Source: Streptomyces armeniacus
GTDB taxonomy: Bacteria > Actinomycetota > Actinomycetes > Streptomycetales > Streptomycetaceae
Assembly (NCBI RefSeq): GCF_003355155.1
Contig: NZ_CP031320.1
Coordinates: forward strand, 5,199,367 to 5,263,366
Length of the DNA: 64,000 bases
Reading direction: 5' to 3'
Position numbers and translations under genes: made by a program. The notes under the pieces were generated by a model, which searched no databases, had not been told where the DNA came from, and worked only from the letters and a program-made list of their open reading frames with translations. This document shows, piece by piece, positions 1 to 7,723 of this stretch. The first letter of the stretch is position 1; the number at the start of each line of letters is the position of its first letter.

Positions 1-516
1 GTGGATGACCTTCACCTTCTCGGTGGAGAGCATCATGGACACCTCCTCGACGCCCGTGAGATGGGCGAGGAGTTCGGTGTGGCCGGGGTAGAGGTGGCCC
101 GCGGCGTGCAGGGCCTCCTTGTTGAGGGGCGCGGTGCAGATCCCGTGGACGTCGCCGGCGAGGGCGAGTTCGGCGGCGCGCCGTACGTACTCGTGGGCTG
201 CGTGCCCGGCTTCCGCGGACAGCGTGCCCCATGGCAGGCCGCCGGGGAGCAGGCCGAGGTCGACGACGTTGATGCGTCCAGGGGCGAACTCGGCGGCGCG
301 CGGGTGCGGTACGGGGACGATCTCGCAGTCGAGTCCGGGGATGCCCGCCGCCTGCCGCAGCCGTGCGGCGTCGCCGACGACGACGGGGCGGCAGCGGGCG
401 GGGACGCCGGGGTCGAGGAGCGCCGCGACGATCACTTCGGGGCCGACTCCGGCGCCGTCTCCCATGGGCACCGCGATGAGGGGGAGTTCGCGGGGGGTGG
501 CGGGACCTGCGTTCAC
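1..516 (-). CDS. pdxA2: PdxA-family 4-phospho-acid dehydrogenase (3' end outside window)
   Basis: NAD-dependent oxidative decarboxylase of the PdxA family; about 172 residues are visible and the C-terminal half lies beyond base 1. The protein opens with the family glycine motif (MGDGAGVGPEV) and contains CTAPLNKEALH followed by GHLYPGHTELL, whose histidine is a family metal ligand. The GTG start at 516 follows the Shine-Dalgarno CAGGAG and overlaps the stop of the upstream kinase gene as GTGA, implying translational coupling. Pairing with a DUF1537 kinase is the known arrangement for D-threonate or D-erythronate catabolism, where PdxA2 converts the 4-phospho acid to dihydroxyacetone phosphate and CO2. 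I therefore favour this role over vitamin B6 synthesis. Which four-carbon acid is used cannot be read from sequence. Confidence 0.88.
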   Translation of the reverse strand, partial: MNAGPATPRELPLIAVPMGDGAGVGPEVIVAALLDPGVPARCRPVVVGDAARLRQAAGIPGLDCEIVPVPHPRAAEFAPGRINVVDLGLLPGGLPWGTLSAEAGHAAHEYVRRAAELALAGDVHGICTAPLNKEALHAAGHLYPGHTELLAHLTGVEEVSMMLSTEKVKVIH

Positions 517-2039
517 GTGGTGTCTCCTGAGGGCGCTACGGGGGACGGTACTGGGGTGTCCTGCGGCGGGCTGTGTTGTGGTGGGCCGTCGTGCGGTGGG
601 CCGTTGTGCGATGGGCTCTCGTGCTGCGGGCTGAACTGCCGTGCGCTGTGCGGTGGGTTCGGCGGGTTCGGCTCGCTTACGGCGGACGGTGGCGGTGGCG
701 GCCCCGGTGCAGGTGCCGGTACCGGTGCCGGGCGCAGCGCCGCCGCGATCGTGCGCAGCGAGTCCCGGCCGCCGTGGCTGCCGGGCCGGGTGACGACGCT
801 GCGGCCGTCGGGGGCCAGCGCGTGGACCGCGCCGGGGTGGATCTCGGCCAGCGGCGTCAACTCCCGTACGCCGAGGGCGTCCAGCACGCGCCGCGCCGTC
901 TCGCCTCCGGTGAGGACGAGGTCCGCGCCGCCCGCCGCGTCCGCGACCGTACGGGCCAGGGCGGCGGCGAGGGTGGGCGCGGCGGACGGCCGTACGCCCT
1001 GCCCGCCGTCGATGCTGACGACGGTGACCGCGTCCGGGCCGAGCGCCAGCGGCCGTACGGCGCCGGGGTCTTCCAGCTCGGCGGGAGTGAGCTGTACGTG
1101 CCGCGCACCGTACGCGGCCAGTTGCGCGATCTGCGCAACGGCGTGGGGTTCGGCGGTGCCGACCACGAAGAGGAGCGGGCGGCGCTCGGACGGCGGGGCG
1201 GGCGGTGGCGCGGGCCGCGGCTCCGCGGCCGAGGGCTCCGGCGTACGGCCCAGTGCGGCGGCCAGGCCCGCCGAACCCAGGAGCCGGAAGTCCCGGCCGA
1301 GCAGCAGCGCCGCCGCGGCGACCGCGTCGAGGTCGGCGTCCGACTCCGCGTCCACGACAGGGTGGTGCCCGCGCTCGGCGGCGGCGGACAGCACGCGGGC
1401 GAGGGCGCGCGGCCCGGCGCGTACGGCGCCCAGCGGAACGGCCTCCGTAGGGAGCCCGGCGAGCGCCACCGCGACGGACCGCGGGGCGGGACGCGGCTCG
1501 GCGCGCCAGGCTTCGGTGCGGTGCAGCGGGACGCCGTCGAGGTGCACGACTCCCCCGCGTACGGTCCGCCCCTGCGCCGGCAGCGCCGGGGCGATGACGA
1601 CGGCACGCGCGCCTTCGGCGAAGGCGGCGGTCTCGGCGGGCAGGTTGCCGCGGAGCTGCGAGTCGGCCTTCTTGAAGACCGTCTGCTCGCCGTCCCACCA
1701 GGCGTCGAGCGCCGTACGGAGCGCTGCCGCGGCCTGTTCGGGCGGCAGGGACCGGGAGTCGAGGTCGACCACGAGGGCCCGCGCCGCCCCGGCCTGTTCG
1801 CGGGCGACCGTACGCGCCGCCGTACGGGCCGCGTAAGCCGTACGGGCCGCGTAAGCCGTACGGGCCCCGTGATCCGTACGGGCCGTGCCGCCCTGGTGTG
1901 TCTCGTCGGCGGGCGCCAGGACGAGCCGGCTCGGGCGGCGCAGCGCGGCGCCGGTCTCCGCGGCGCCGGACAGGTCGTCGGCCAGTGCCAGCACGCGACG
2001 GCTCGCGGGGCGGCCACGGCCACGGGGAACGACGGACAC
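513..2039 (-). CDS. Four-carbon acid sugar kinase (DUF1537 / OtnK-DtnK family)
   Basis: ATP-dependent kinase predicted to phosphorylate a four-carbon sugar acid for the PdxA-type enzyme encoded next. About 508 residues. The N-terminal DUF1537 motif ADDLSGAAE sits near residues 20-28 and the substrate motif KADSQLRGN follows. The C-terminal nucleotide-binding part has GGETARRVL and a VTRPGSHGG loop. The GTG at 2039 is chosen because AGGAG lies 6 bases upstream; a second GTG at 2045 is too close. Two oddities: a tandemly repeated ARTAYA stretch after the first motif, produced by an 18-bp DNA repeat, and a proline-rich tail of about 75 residues after the conserved domain. It overlaps the pdxA-like gene by 4 bp, so the two form one operon. 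An inverted repeat upstream probably controls it. Confidence 0.87.
   Translation of the reverse strand: MSVVPRGRGRPASRRVLALADDLSGAAETGAALRRPSRLVLAPADETHQGGTARTDHGARTAYAARTAYAARTAARTVAREQAGAARALVVDLDSRSLPPEQAAAALRTALDAWWDGEQTVFKKADSQLRGNLPAETAAFAEGARAVVIAPALPAQGRTVRGGVVHLDGVPLHRTEAWRAEPRPAPRSVAVALAGLPTEAVPLGAVRAGPRALARVLSAAAERGHHPVVDAESDADLDAVAAAALLLGRDFRLLGSAGLAAALGRTPEPSAAEPRPAPPPAPPSERRPLLFVVGTAEPHAVAQIAQLAAYGARHVQLTPAELEDPGAVRPLALGPDAVTVVSIDGGQGVRPSAAPTLAAALARTVADAAGGADLVLTGGETARRVLDALGVRELTPLAEIHPGAVHALAPDGRSVVTRPGSHGGRDSLRTIAAALRPAPVPAPAPGPPPPPSAVSEPNPPNPPHSARQFSPQHESPSHNGPPHDGPPQHSPPQDTPVPSPVAPSGDTT
1821..1890. repeat. 18-bp tandem repeat inside the kinase gene
   Basis: About four copies of an 18-bp unit (CGTACGGGCCGCGTAAGC and variants), the first two identical. 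They are in frame, so each copy adds six residues of the kinase (ARTAYA-like). The repeat sits in a non-conserved loop after the first kinase motif, so copy number could vary without breaking the frame. Confidence 0.8.
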
Positions 2040-2097
2040 GGACACCTCCTGGGGGCACGCCGCTCGGCGGGCGGCCTCGGCGCCGAGCATGACACAC

Positions 2098-2139
2098 TCT
2101 GCGCGTTCTGCGCGAGACCTCTTGCGCAGAACGCGCAGA
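2098..2139. promoter_or_regulatory. Perfect 16-bp inverted repeat, likely operator
   Basis: TCTGCGCGTTCTGCGC, a 10-base spacer, then its exact reverse complement. Each arm is itself a near direct repeat of TCTGCGCG, giving four half-sites. It lies between the divergent kinase-pdxA operon and the aldo/keto reductase gene, about 58 bp from each start, so a bound regulator could control both. The regulator is not encoded in the window. A stem-loop in RNA is possible, but the position between divergent starts favours DNA binding. Confidence 0.7.
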
Positions 2140-2196
2140 CGTGCCAGCGTTCCCCGCGACGGCGACCGCCGTGTCCCGCACCGGAAGGAACCCTTC

Positions 2197-3177
2197 GTGA
2201 GCACCCGCATCGAGCTCCCGGACTCCCCCGTCCCGCTGTCGCGCCTGGTCCTGGGCACCATGACGTTCGGCGACACCGTCGACCGCGACGGCGCCGCCGC
2301 CATCCTGGACACGGCTCTGGACGCGGGCGTCACCGGCGTCGACACCGCCAACGGGTACGCGGGCGGCGAGAGCGAACGCATTCTCGGCGAGCTGCTTCCC
2401 GGCCGCCGCGACCGGATCGTGCTGGCCACCAAGGCCGGCATCCCGCACCCGGACCAGGCCGGGCACGCGCCGCTGTCGCGGGCGGGCCTGCGGGCCGCGC
2501 TGGAGGGCAGCCTGAAGCGCCTCGGCACCGGCCACGTGGACCTCTTCTATCTGCATCAGCCCGACCGCACGACGCCGGTACGCGAAACCCTGGCGGCCGT
2601 GGCCGAGTTCGTGGCGGAGGGCACCGTACGGGCGCTGGGCGTCTCCAACCACGCGGCGTGGCAGATCGCCGAACTCACGCGGGCGGCCGACGAGACGGGC
2701 GCGCCCCGGCCCGTGGTCGCGCAGCAGCTGCACAACCTGCTGGCACGCCGTATCGAGGAGGAGTACACCGAGTACGCCGCCACCACCGGGCTCGCCACCA
2801 TGGTCTACAACCCGCTCGGCGGCGGCATGCTCACCGGCCGGCACCGCTTCGACCGGGACCCGGCGGGCGGGCGCTTCGGGGACTCCGGGCTCGCGGCGAT
2901 GTACCGGCAGCGCTACTGGCATGAGGACCTGTTCGCCGCCGTCGCGCAACTCACCGGCATCGCAGGGGAGGCGGGCATCCCGCCCGCCGAACTCGCCCTG
3001 CGGTGGCTGCTCGACCGCCCCTCCACCGACGCCCTGCTGCTCGGCGGCTCCACGACGGGCCACCTGCGCGCGAACCTCGCCGCCGCCCAGGCGGGCCCGC
3101 TGCCCGCCGACGTCACCGCCGCCTGCGACGAGGTCGGCGCGCGGCTCCGCGGCCCGATGCCCGCGTACAACCGCTGA
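2197..3177 (+). CDS. Aldo/keto reductase
   Basis: NADPH-dependent carbonyl reductase with a TIM-barrel fold, 326 residues, the usual family length, cytoplasmic. The catalytic tetrad is visible as Asp49 and Tyr54 (GVDTANGYAGG), Lys79 (LATKAG) and His120 (LFYLHQPD). The GTG start at 2197 follows GGAAGGAA. It diverges from the four-carbon acid kinase operon across a perfect inverted repeat, which suggests shared control and perhaps a role with sugar-acid or aldose substrates; this is inference from position. The substrate cannot be assigned. Residues near the C-terminus (LGGSTTGHLRANL) fit the cofactor-binding end of YghZ/PdxI-like reductases. Confidence 0.9.
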   Translation: MSTRIELPDSPVPLSRLVLGTMTFGDTVDRDGAAAILDTALDAGVTGVDTANGYAGGESERILGELLPGRRDRIVLATKAGIPHPDQAGHAPLSRAGLRAALEGSLKRLGTGHVDLFYLHQPDRTTPVRETLAAVAEFVAEGTVRALGVSNHAAWQIAELTRAADETGAPRPVVAQQLHNLLARRIEEEYTEYAATTGLATMVYNPLGGGMLTGRHRFDRDPAGGRFGDSGLAAMYRQRYWHEDLFAAVAQLTGIAGEAGIPPAELALRWLLDRPSTDALLLGGSTTGHLRANLAAAQAGPLPADVTAACDEVGARLRGPMPAYNR

Positions 3178-3181
3178 CCCC

Positions 3182-3402
3182 GCCGCACCCCCCGTCCTCC
3201 CCGTCAACACCTCGCTGCCCGTCTGGCCCGCCGAGTTCTGCGCGCGGCTCGCCGCCGGGCCCCGGCTCGTCATGCGCTACGACCTCCGCGACACCGGCCG
3301 TTCCACCGCCACCGACCCGGACGCGCCGCCGTACGTGCTCCGCGACCTGGTCGCGGACGCCGCCGGGCTGATCGGCGCGCTCGGGCTGCGGCGAGACGGA
3401 GA
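3182..3402 (+). pseudogene. Truncated alpha/beta hydrolase remnant
   Basis: About 70 codons read in one frame with clear similarity to the N-terminal region of aclacinomycin-methylesterase-like hydrolases: EFCARLAAGPRLVMRYDLRD, then TGRSTA, then a segment ending GALGL. There is no start codon, no oxyanion segment and no GxSxG nucleophile. Homology stops exactly where an inverted copy of the downstream ABC gene begins (3401). The fragment therefore looks like the remains of a hydrolase gene cut at both ends by rearrangement. It is not expected to make a functional enzyme. Confidence 0.75.
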
Positions 3403-3520
3403 CCGGTCCGGCCGCCGTAGGACTTGCGCAGCCCGAGGGGCGGGATCGCCCCCGCGCCCCCACGCGCCGCCGCGATCTCGGCCCTCGGCCTGCGCAAGTC
3501 GTACGGCGGCCGGACCGTGC
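3401..3520. repeat. Inverted duplication, 40-bp arms
   Basis: Bases 3401-3440 match the reverse complement of 3481-3520 at 35 of 40 positions without gaps; the spacer is 40 bp. The right arm is the part of the ABC ATPase gene encoding LGLRKSYGGRTV. The left arm is an antisense copy that replaces the rest of the hydrolase gene and contains the only upstream start (TTG) available to the ABC gene. Too long and too coding-like for an operator; it reads as a rearrangement scar. Confidence 0.75.
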
Positions 3521-4461
3521 TCGACGGCGTCGATCTGCGCGTGCCCGAGGGAACGGTCTTCGCGCTCCTCGGGCCCGACGGCGCCGGCAAGACCACCACG
3601 GTGCGCATACTCTCCACGCTGACCGCCGCCGACGAGGGCGAGGCGCAGATCGCGGGTCACGATCTGGCCCGTGAACCCGCGGACGTACGGGAGGCGATCG
3701 GCGTCACCGGCCAACTCCCGGCGGTGGACCGGCTCCTCACGGCCGAGGAGAACCTGCTCTTCATGGCGGACCTGCACCACCTCCCGCGCGCCGAGGGCCG
3801 CCGCCGTGCCGCGGACCTGCTGCGGCGCTTCGCGCTGGGCTCGGCGGCGAGTTCGCCGGCGGGCACGTTCCCGGACGGGATGCGGCGCAGGCTGGACTTC
3901 GCGATGACACTCGTCGGCGCCCCGCGGGTGCTGTTCCTCGACGAGCCGACGACCGGGCTCGACCCGCTGAGCCGCCGTACGGTGTGGGAGGCCGTACGCG
4001 GTCTCGTCGCGGAGGACGGTGTGACGGTGTTCCTGACGACGCAGTATCCGGAGGAGGCCGACCAACTCGCGGACCACATCGCCGTACTGGACCGGGGCAG
4101 GGTCGTCGCCGAGGGCGGCCCGGAGGAGTTGCGGCGGCGGGTGCCGGGCGGTCACATCCGGCTGCAGTTCGCGGACACGGAGGCGCTCGACTCGGCTGCC
4201 GCGCTGTTCGGCGCCGTGGTGAGCGACCCGGAGCAGCTCACCCTCCAGGTGCCGAGCGACGGCGGCTTCCAGATCCTGCGGGCAGTGCTCGACGTCCTGG
4301 ACGACGCGGGGCTCCGGGCGGAGGCCCTCACCGTGTACACCCCGGGCCTCGACGACGTCTTCGCCGCCCTCACCGGCCAGCCCGCACCGCGGTCCAGCTC
4401 GCAGCCCAGCCCGCGGCCGGTCGCCCGGCAGCCCGCCGACTCCCGCCAGGAGAGCGCCTGA
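3424..4461 (+). CDS. ABC exporter ATP-binding subunit, DrrA-like
   Basis: ATPase of a two-gene ABC-2 type exporter, 345 residues from the TTG at 3424. The Walker A is LLGPDGAGKTTT (Asp where Asn is usual), Walker B is VLFLDEPTTGLD, and the switch region is TTQY as in daunorubicin-resistance ATPases. The signature loop is unusual: FPDGMRRRLD stands where SGGMRRRLD is expected, about residue 148, so the LSGG serine is missing. Its start is doubtful because the upstream part lies in an inverted duplication and no good ribosome site is visible; the true N-terminus may have been lost. Its stop overlaps the permease start (TGATG), so the pair is coupled. Confidence 0.85.
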   Translation: MRSPRGGIAPAPPRAAAISALGLRKSYGGRTVLDGVDLRVPEGTVFALLGPDGAGKTTTVRILSTLTAADEGEAQIAGHDLAREPADVREAIGVTGQLPAVDRLLTAEENLLFMADLHHLPRAEGRRRAADLLRRFALGSAASSPAGTFPDGMRRRLDFAMTLVGAPRVLFLDEPTTGLDPLSRRTVWEAVRGLVAEDGVTVFLTTQYPEEADQLADHIAVLDRGRVVAEGGPEELRRRVPGGHIRLQFADTEALDSAAALFGAVVSDPEQLTLQVPSDGGFQILRAVLDVLDDAGLRAEALTVYTPGLDDVFAALTGQPAPRSSSQPSPRPVARQPADSRQESA

Positions 4462-5354
4462 TGACGACCCGCGCCCGTACCCGGCGGCTGTACGGCGTCC
4501 ATGCCCTGGCCGACACGGTGACGATGCTGCGGCGCAGCCTCAGACACGCGTGGCGCTCCCCCTCGATGACGCTGACGGTCGTCGGGATGCCGGTCGTGAC
4601 GCTGCTCCTGTTCACGTACGTCCTGGGCGGCGCCCTGGGCGACGGGATCGGCGGCCCGTACGCGCGCGGCGGCGCGTACGTCGACTACGTCGCCCCCGGC
4701 ATCATCCTCACCGCCGCCACCGCGGGCGCGCTCGTGACGGCCGTCGCCGTCTGCGTCGACGTGACGGACGGCCTCGGCGACCGCTTCCGTACGATGGCGA
4801 TTTCCCGCGCCTCGTTCCTTACGGGGCATGTCGTGGGCAGCCTCGTACAGACGCTGCTCAGCGTCCTGCTGGTGCTGGCCGTCGCGGTGCTCGCGGGCTT
4901 CCGGCCGGACGCGACGCCGGTCGAGTGGCTGGCCGCGTTCGGCGTACTCACCCTGCTCACCCTCGCGTTGACGTGGCCGGCCGCCCTGGTCGGCCTGGTG
5001 GCGCGTACGCCCGAGACGGCGAGCAACGTGCCGATGCCGGTGCAGTTCCTGCCGTTCCTCGGCAGCGCGGTCGTACCGCCGGAGACGATGCCGGCGGGCC
5101 TGCGCTGGTTTGCCGAGTACCAGCCCTTCACCCCCGCCACCGACACCCTGCGCGGGCTGCTCACGGGGACGGCCGTCGGCGGCAGCGCGCTCGCCGCGGT
5201 GGCCTGGTGCGGCGGCCTGGCGGCGGTGGGGTACGTGTGGGCGCGGTCGGCGTTCGACCGGGGGGCGGGGCGGCGGGGGGTGCCGGAGGCGCGGGGCGGG
5301 CCGGGCGTACCCGGTGGGCCGGGTGGACCGGGTGGACCGGGCTACGAGGGCTGA
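4461..5354 (+). CDS. ABC-2 type permease, DrrB-like
   Basis: Membrane partner of the preceding ATPase, 297 residues with about six hydrophobic segments, beginning near residue 37 (LTVVGMPVVTLLLFTYVLGG) and ending near residue 265. The central part (DGLGDRFRTMAISRASFLTG) and the later FLPFLGSAVVPPETMPAGL match the DrrB/ABC-2 exporter family. The tail is a run of Gly/Pro repeats that extends 13 bases into the convergent YbaK gene. Substrates of this family are hydrophobic drugs or lipids; none can be named here. Confidence 0.87.
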   Translation: MTTRARTRRLYGVHALADTVTMLRRSLRHAWRSPSMTLTVVGMPVVTLLLFTYVLGGALGDGIGGPYARGGAYVDYVAPGIILTAATAGALVTAVAVCVDVTDGLGDRFRTMAISRASFLTGHVVGSLVQTLLSVLLVLAVAVLAGFRPDATPVEWLAAFGVLTLLTLALTWPAALVGLVARTPETASNVPMPVQFLPFLGSAVVPPETMPAGLRWFAEYQPFTPATDTLRGLLTGTAVGGSALAAVAWCGGLAAVGYVWARSAFDRGAGRRGVPEARGGPGVPGGPGGPGGPGYEG

Positions 5355-5920
5355 GCGGGACGGCCCGCCCCGTCCGGCTGCTGCACGGCGATCGGCTGGA
5401 TACGCGCACCGGTCCGCCGCAGATGCTCCGCGTAGTCCTGGGTGTTCAGGGCCAGCGAACGGTCCAGCCGGGCGGCGTTGAAGAAGATCTCGGGGTGCTC
5501 CAGCAGCCCGGGGTCGACGATGAGTTCGAGGCTCGGATGGAAGCTGAACGGCAGGATGGTGCCGCTGGCACTTCCGGACAGCTCCTCGGCCCGCTCGGGT
5601 GTGGCGAAGGACGCGTATGTCCCGTCCGCCAGGACTTTCAGCCCGTTCAGATCGACGCGCGCGTCGCCGGGGACGACGGCGAGGAAGTAACGCTTGGTGC
5701 GCTTGCCGGTCTTCACCATGACGACAAGGCACTTGGCCGCGTGCGCCACGGGGTGCCCCCGGTGGCCGCTGACGACCTCGGTACGGCCTTCGGGTTCGTG
5801 GTCGAGCACGCGGTAGCGGGCACCGTGCGCGTCGAGCAGCGCAAGGAGCCGCGCGTACGCGTCGCCGTCGCCGGTCTCCCCTTCGTCGGTCGCGGCGGGG
5901 GACAGGTGTTCCTGGGGCAC
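5342..5920 (-). CDS. YbaK/EbsC-type aminoacyl-tRNA deacylase
   Basis: Cytoplasmic editing domain protein of the YbaK/ProX family, which hydrolyses mischarged tRNA such as Cys-tRNA(Pro). About 192 residues. The domain runs from LDAHGARYRVLDH to the C-terminal third, with AAKCLVVMVKTG carrying the conserved lysine and SGTILPFSFHPSL the conserved glycine-proline loop. The start is placed at GTG 5920, 8 bases after AAGGA; ATG 5929 and GTG 5926 are alternatives, and all would overlap or nearly touch the stop of the ArsR gene. The two genes probably form one operon, an unusual pairing of tRNA editing and a metal-type repressor. Confidence 0.86.
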   Translation of the reverse strand: MPQEHLSPAATDEGETGDGDAYARLLALLDAHGARYRVLDHEPEGRTEVVSGHRGHPVAHAAKCLVVMVKTGKRTKRYFLAVVPGDARVDLNGLKVLADGTYASFATPERAEELSGSASGTILPFSFHPSLELIVDPGLLEHPEIFFNAARLDRSLALNTQDYAEHLRRTGARIQPIAVQQPDGAGRPAQPS

Positions 5921-5922
5921 GC

Positions 5923-6222
5923 TCACCATCCTTCGTCGAACATCCTCTTGACCTCGGCGATGCGCTGCTCGTCACGCTGGTAGAAGGTCCACTGCTTGAT
6001 CTTCTTGGCGCGCAGCAGCCCCGCTCCGGTCAGCAGCCGGAGATGCACGCTGGCCGTCGGCTGACTCACGCCGAGCTTCTCGGCGATGAGCACGGAACAC
6101 ACCCCGTCCTCCACGAGATCCCCGTCCCGCTGCGGCGCGAAGTGCGCTGCGGGATCCCGCAGCCACTCCAGCACCGCCAGCCGCTTCTCACTGCCCAGTG
6201 CCTTCAGCACGCTCACGTCCAT
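5923..6222 (-). CDS. ArsR-family winged-helix repressor
   Basis: Small DNA-binding repressor, 99 residues. The helix-turn-helix is seen at EKLGVSQPTASVHLRLLTGA, followed by the wing AKKIKQWTFYQRDE. The usual metal-site CxC in the recognition helix is absent, so it probably senses something other than arsenite-type thiophiles. The start is ATG 6222 (GTG 6225 is possible). There is no Shine-Dalgarno; a promoter-like element lies within the adjoining inverted repeat, so the mRNA may be leaderless and the protein self-repressing. It is cotranscribed with the YbaK-like gene. Confidence 0.87.
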   Translation of the reverse strand: MDVSVLKALGSEKRLAVLEWLRDPAAHFAPQRDGDLVEDGVCSVLIAEKLGVSQPTASVHLRLLTGAGLLRAKKIKQWTFYQRDEQRIAEVKRMFDEGW

Positions 6223-6254
6223 CACTTAGTCAGTTTGCTAACTGGCTAAGTGAT
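6221..6254. promoter_or_regulatory. Palindromic operator over the ArsR start
   Basis: An inverted repeat with 15-bp arms (ATCACTTAG followed by TCAGTT, mirrored by AACTGGCTAAGTGAT) and a 4-base centre, with one mismatch between arms. It covers the start codon of the ArsR gene and the likely -10 region, a standard layout for autorepression. It is far more AT-rich than its surroundings. Confidence 0.8.
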
Positions 6255-6415
6255 CCGTCAAGGGGCCCCCAGCGCTCGCTCGCCGGACGGCACCGCTGCG
6301 GGCCTGTCCGTGCCCGTGCCCGGCGCGGGGCGCGGTCGCGGCGTACGGGCTGGGGGTGCGAGTCTCTGGGGCAGCCGTCGGTGCGCGGAGCGCCGGCAGA
6401 CGGGAGGGGCGGCGT

Positions 6416-6934
6416 ATGAGGGGAGCGTCGATGCGAGGCCGGCTGCGGGCCGCTGCGAGCAGTGCCGGCGGGGTGGCGCTGTTCCTCGCCGCGTGCACCG
6501 CCGCGGCGGTCTACGGTGACACCATCTGGCGCACCATGGCGCCGAGTTGGCCGGGCGGCGGGCACGGATTCGCCGCCGCTGCCGGGTTCGCGCTCATCGT
6601 GTCCTGGAGTACGGCGGGGCTGGCCTTCCGCAGCGCGGTGAAGCTGGGGAGGCCGCTGTCCCGGCAGGCGGTCGCGTACTGGTGCGTGTCGGCCACGGCA
6701 ACGGCGGTCGCCGTACTGCCCACCGTCACGCTCGCGATATTCGTGCCCGGTCGCAACGGCATGTTCCTCGGCTCCGTTCACCGGGGCGAGCCGATGTGGG
6801 TGGAGGCGCACTGGGAGGTGTGCCTGTCCCTCCTGGCCGGTCTGGGAGTCGGCGCGGCCCTCATGGCCGTCGTGGCGCTGGTCACGAAGCCGGGGGCGAC
6901 CGGACGCCGACGCCGTGAGCCGACGGGGCCCTAG
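6416..6934 (+). CDS. Small four-helix membrane protein, unknown function
   Basis: 172 residues with four hydrophobic segments: ALFLAACTAAAVYG near residue 20, FALIVSWSTAGLAF, a long one around VSATATAVAVLPTVTLAIFV, and the last near LLAGLGVGAALMAVVALV. ATG 6416 follows GGGAGGGG at 6 bases. I recognise no family. It is convergent with another four-helix membrane protein downstream and faces away from the ArsR gene. Confidence 0.65.
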   Translation: MRGASMRGRLRAAASSAGGVALFLAACTAAAVYGDTIWRTMAPSWPGGGHGFAAAAGFALIVSWSTAGLAFRSAVKLGRPLSRQAVAYWCVSATATAVAVLPTVTLAIFVPGRNGMFLGSVHRGEPMWVEAHWEVCLSLLAGLGVGAALMAVVALVTKPGATGRRRREPTGP

Positions 6935-6993
6935 GCCTGCGGCCACACCGCCGGCCGTCGGGTCGCCCTACGGCTCCGAGTCCGGCGTCCGCT

Positions 6994-7530
6994 TCACCTG
7001 ACGGGCCGGCGGGCCGGGGGCCGGGGAGGCCGGGGGCGGGCGAAGTAGTTGCTCGTCGGCTTGGCGTTGCCGAGCAGGACGCCGCTGAGCAGGACGACGA
7101 AGGCGACAGCGGCGGCCTGCGCCATGACCAGCCAGCCGTCCGAGTCGGGGTCCCAGGTGAAGACCATGTTGACCACGAGCAGGCAGGAGAACCCGAAGAG
7201 GGTGTTGTAGGTGTGCGCCGCCCAGAGATCCGTCTTCGGCTTGCCGCTGAGCATGCGAATGCCGGAACGCAGCACGAGGATGCCCATCAGCACGCCCAGC
7301 GTGCAGAACATGTACCCCAGGACGGCGCCGAAGACCCTGTTGTGGCCGGGCGGGGCGGCATCCATCCACGCCCAGCTCTGGTAGATGCCGAAGGCGGATC
7401 CGCCTGCCATTGCCGGGCCGACGACCAGCGCGTGGGCGATGAAGGCAATGACGGTGACAGGTCTGTGCCGTCCGGTGGTCCGCGCGGGCGGCGCGCCGTC
7501 GTAAGGATTGCGGGGTGCGGGGTTGGCCAT
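6994..7530 (-). CDS. Small four-helix membrane protein, unknown function
   Basis: 178 residues. A short basic N-terminal segment (residues 1-25) precedes four hydrophobic helices: VTVIAFIAHALVVGPAMAGG, a second around GAVLGYMFCTLGVLMGILVL, FGFSCLLVVNMVFTW, and AQAAAVAFVVLLSGVLLG. The tail is Pro/Arg-rich. ATG 7530 follows AGGAG with good spacing. No known domain was recognised; the layout fits small Streptomyces inner-membrane proteins of unknown role. Confidence 0.7.
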   Translation of the reverse strand: MANPAPRNPYDGAPPARTTGRHRPVTVIAFIAHALVVGPAMAGGSAFGIYQSWAWMDAAPPGHNRVFGAVLGYMFCTLGVLMGILVLRSGIRMLSGKPKTDLWAAHTYNTLFGFSCLLVVNMVFTWDPDSDGWLVMAQAAAVAFVVLLSGVLLGNAKPTSNYFARPRPPRPPARRPVR

Positions 7531-7723
7531 GATCGCTCCTGGGTCAGCTGCTGCGTTCCGGTCGGTCGGCGCTCGCAGGCCCCCGACGTCACGGATCTCT
7601 GCACTTCACGCCCCCTGGGCCCCGCTGGTTCTGCCGGGAGGAGTGGGAAGGGTGTGAAACAGATGAACAATTGCCGACAGGCGAGCCGGGCAGAGGGCGG
7701 GTGAGGCCCTGGGCCGGTACGGG

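Noticed and set aside
1..1836. Long plus-strand open frame of 611 codons
   Set aside because: Antisense to the kinase and pdxA-like genes, whose motifs are clear; open only because of GC-rich third positions.
3404..3520. Operator or riboswitch at the inverted repeat before the ABC gene
   Set aside because: The right arm is coding sequence of the ATPase and the left arm its antisense copy, which fits a rearrangement scar better.
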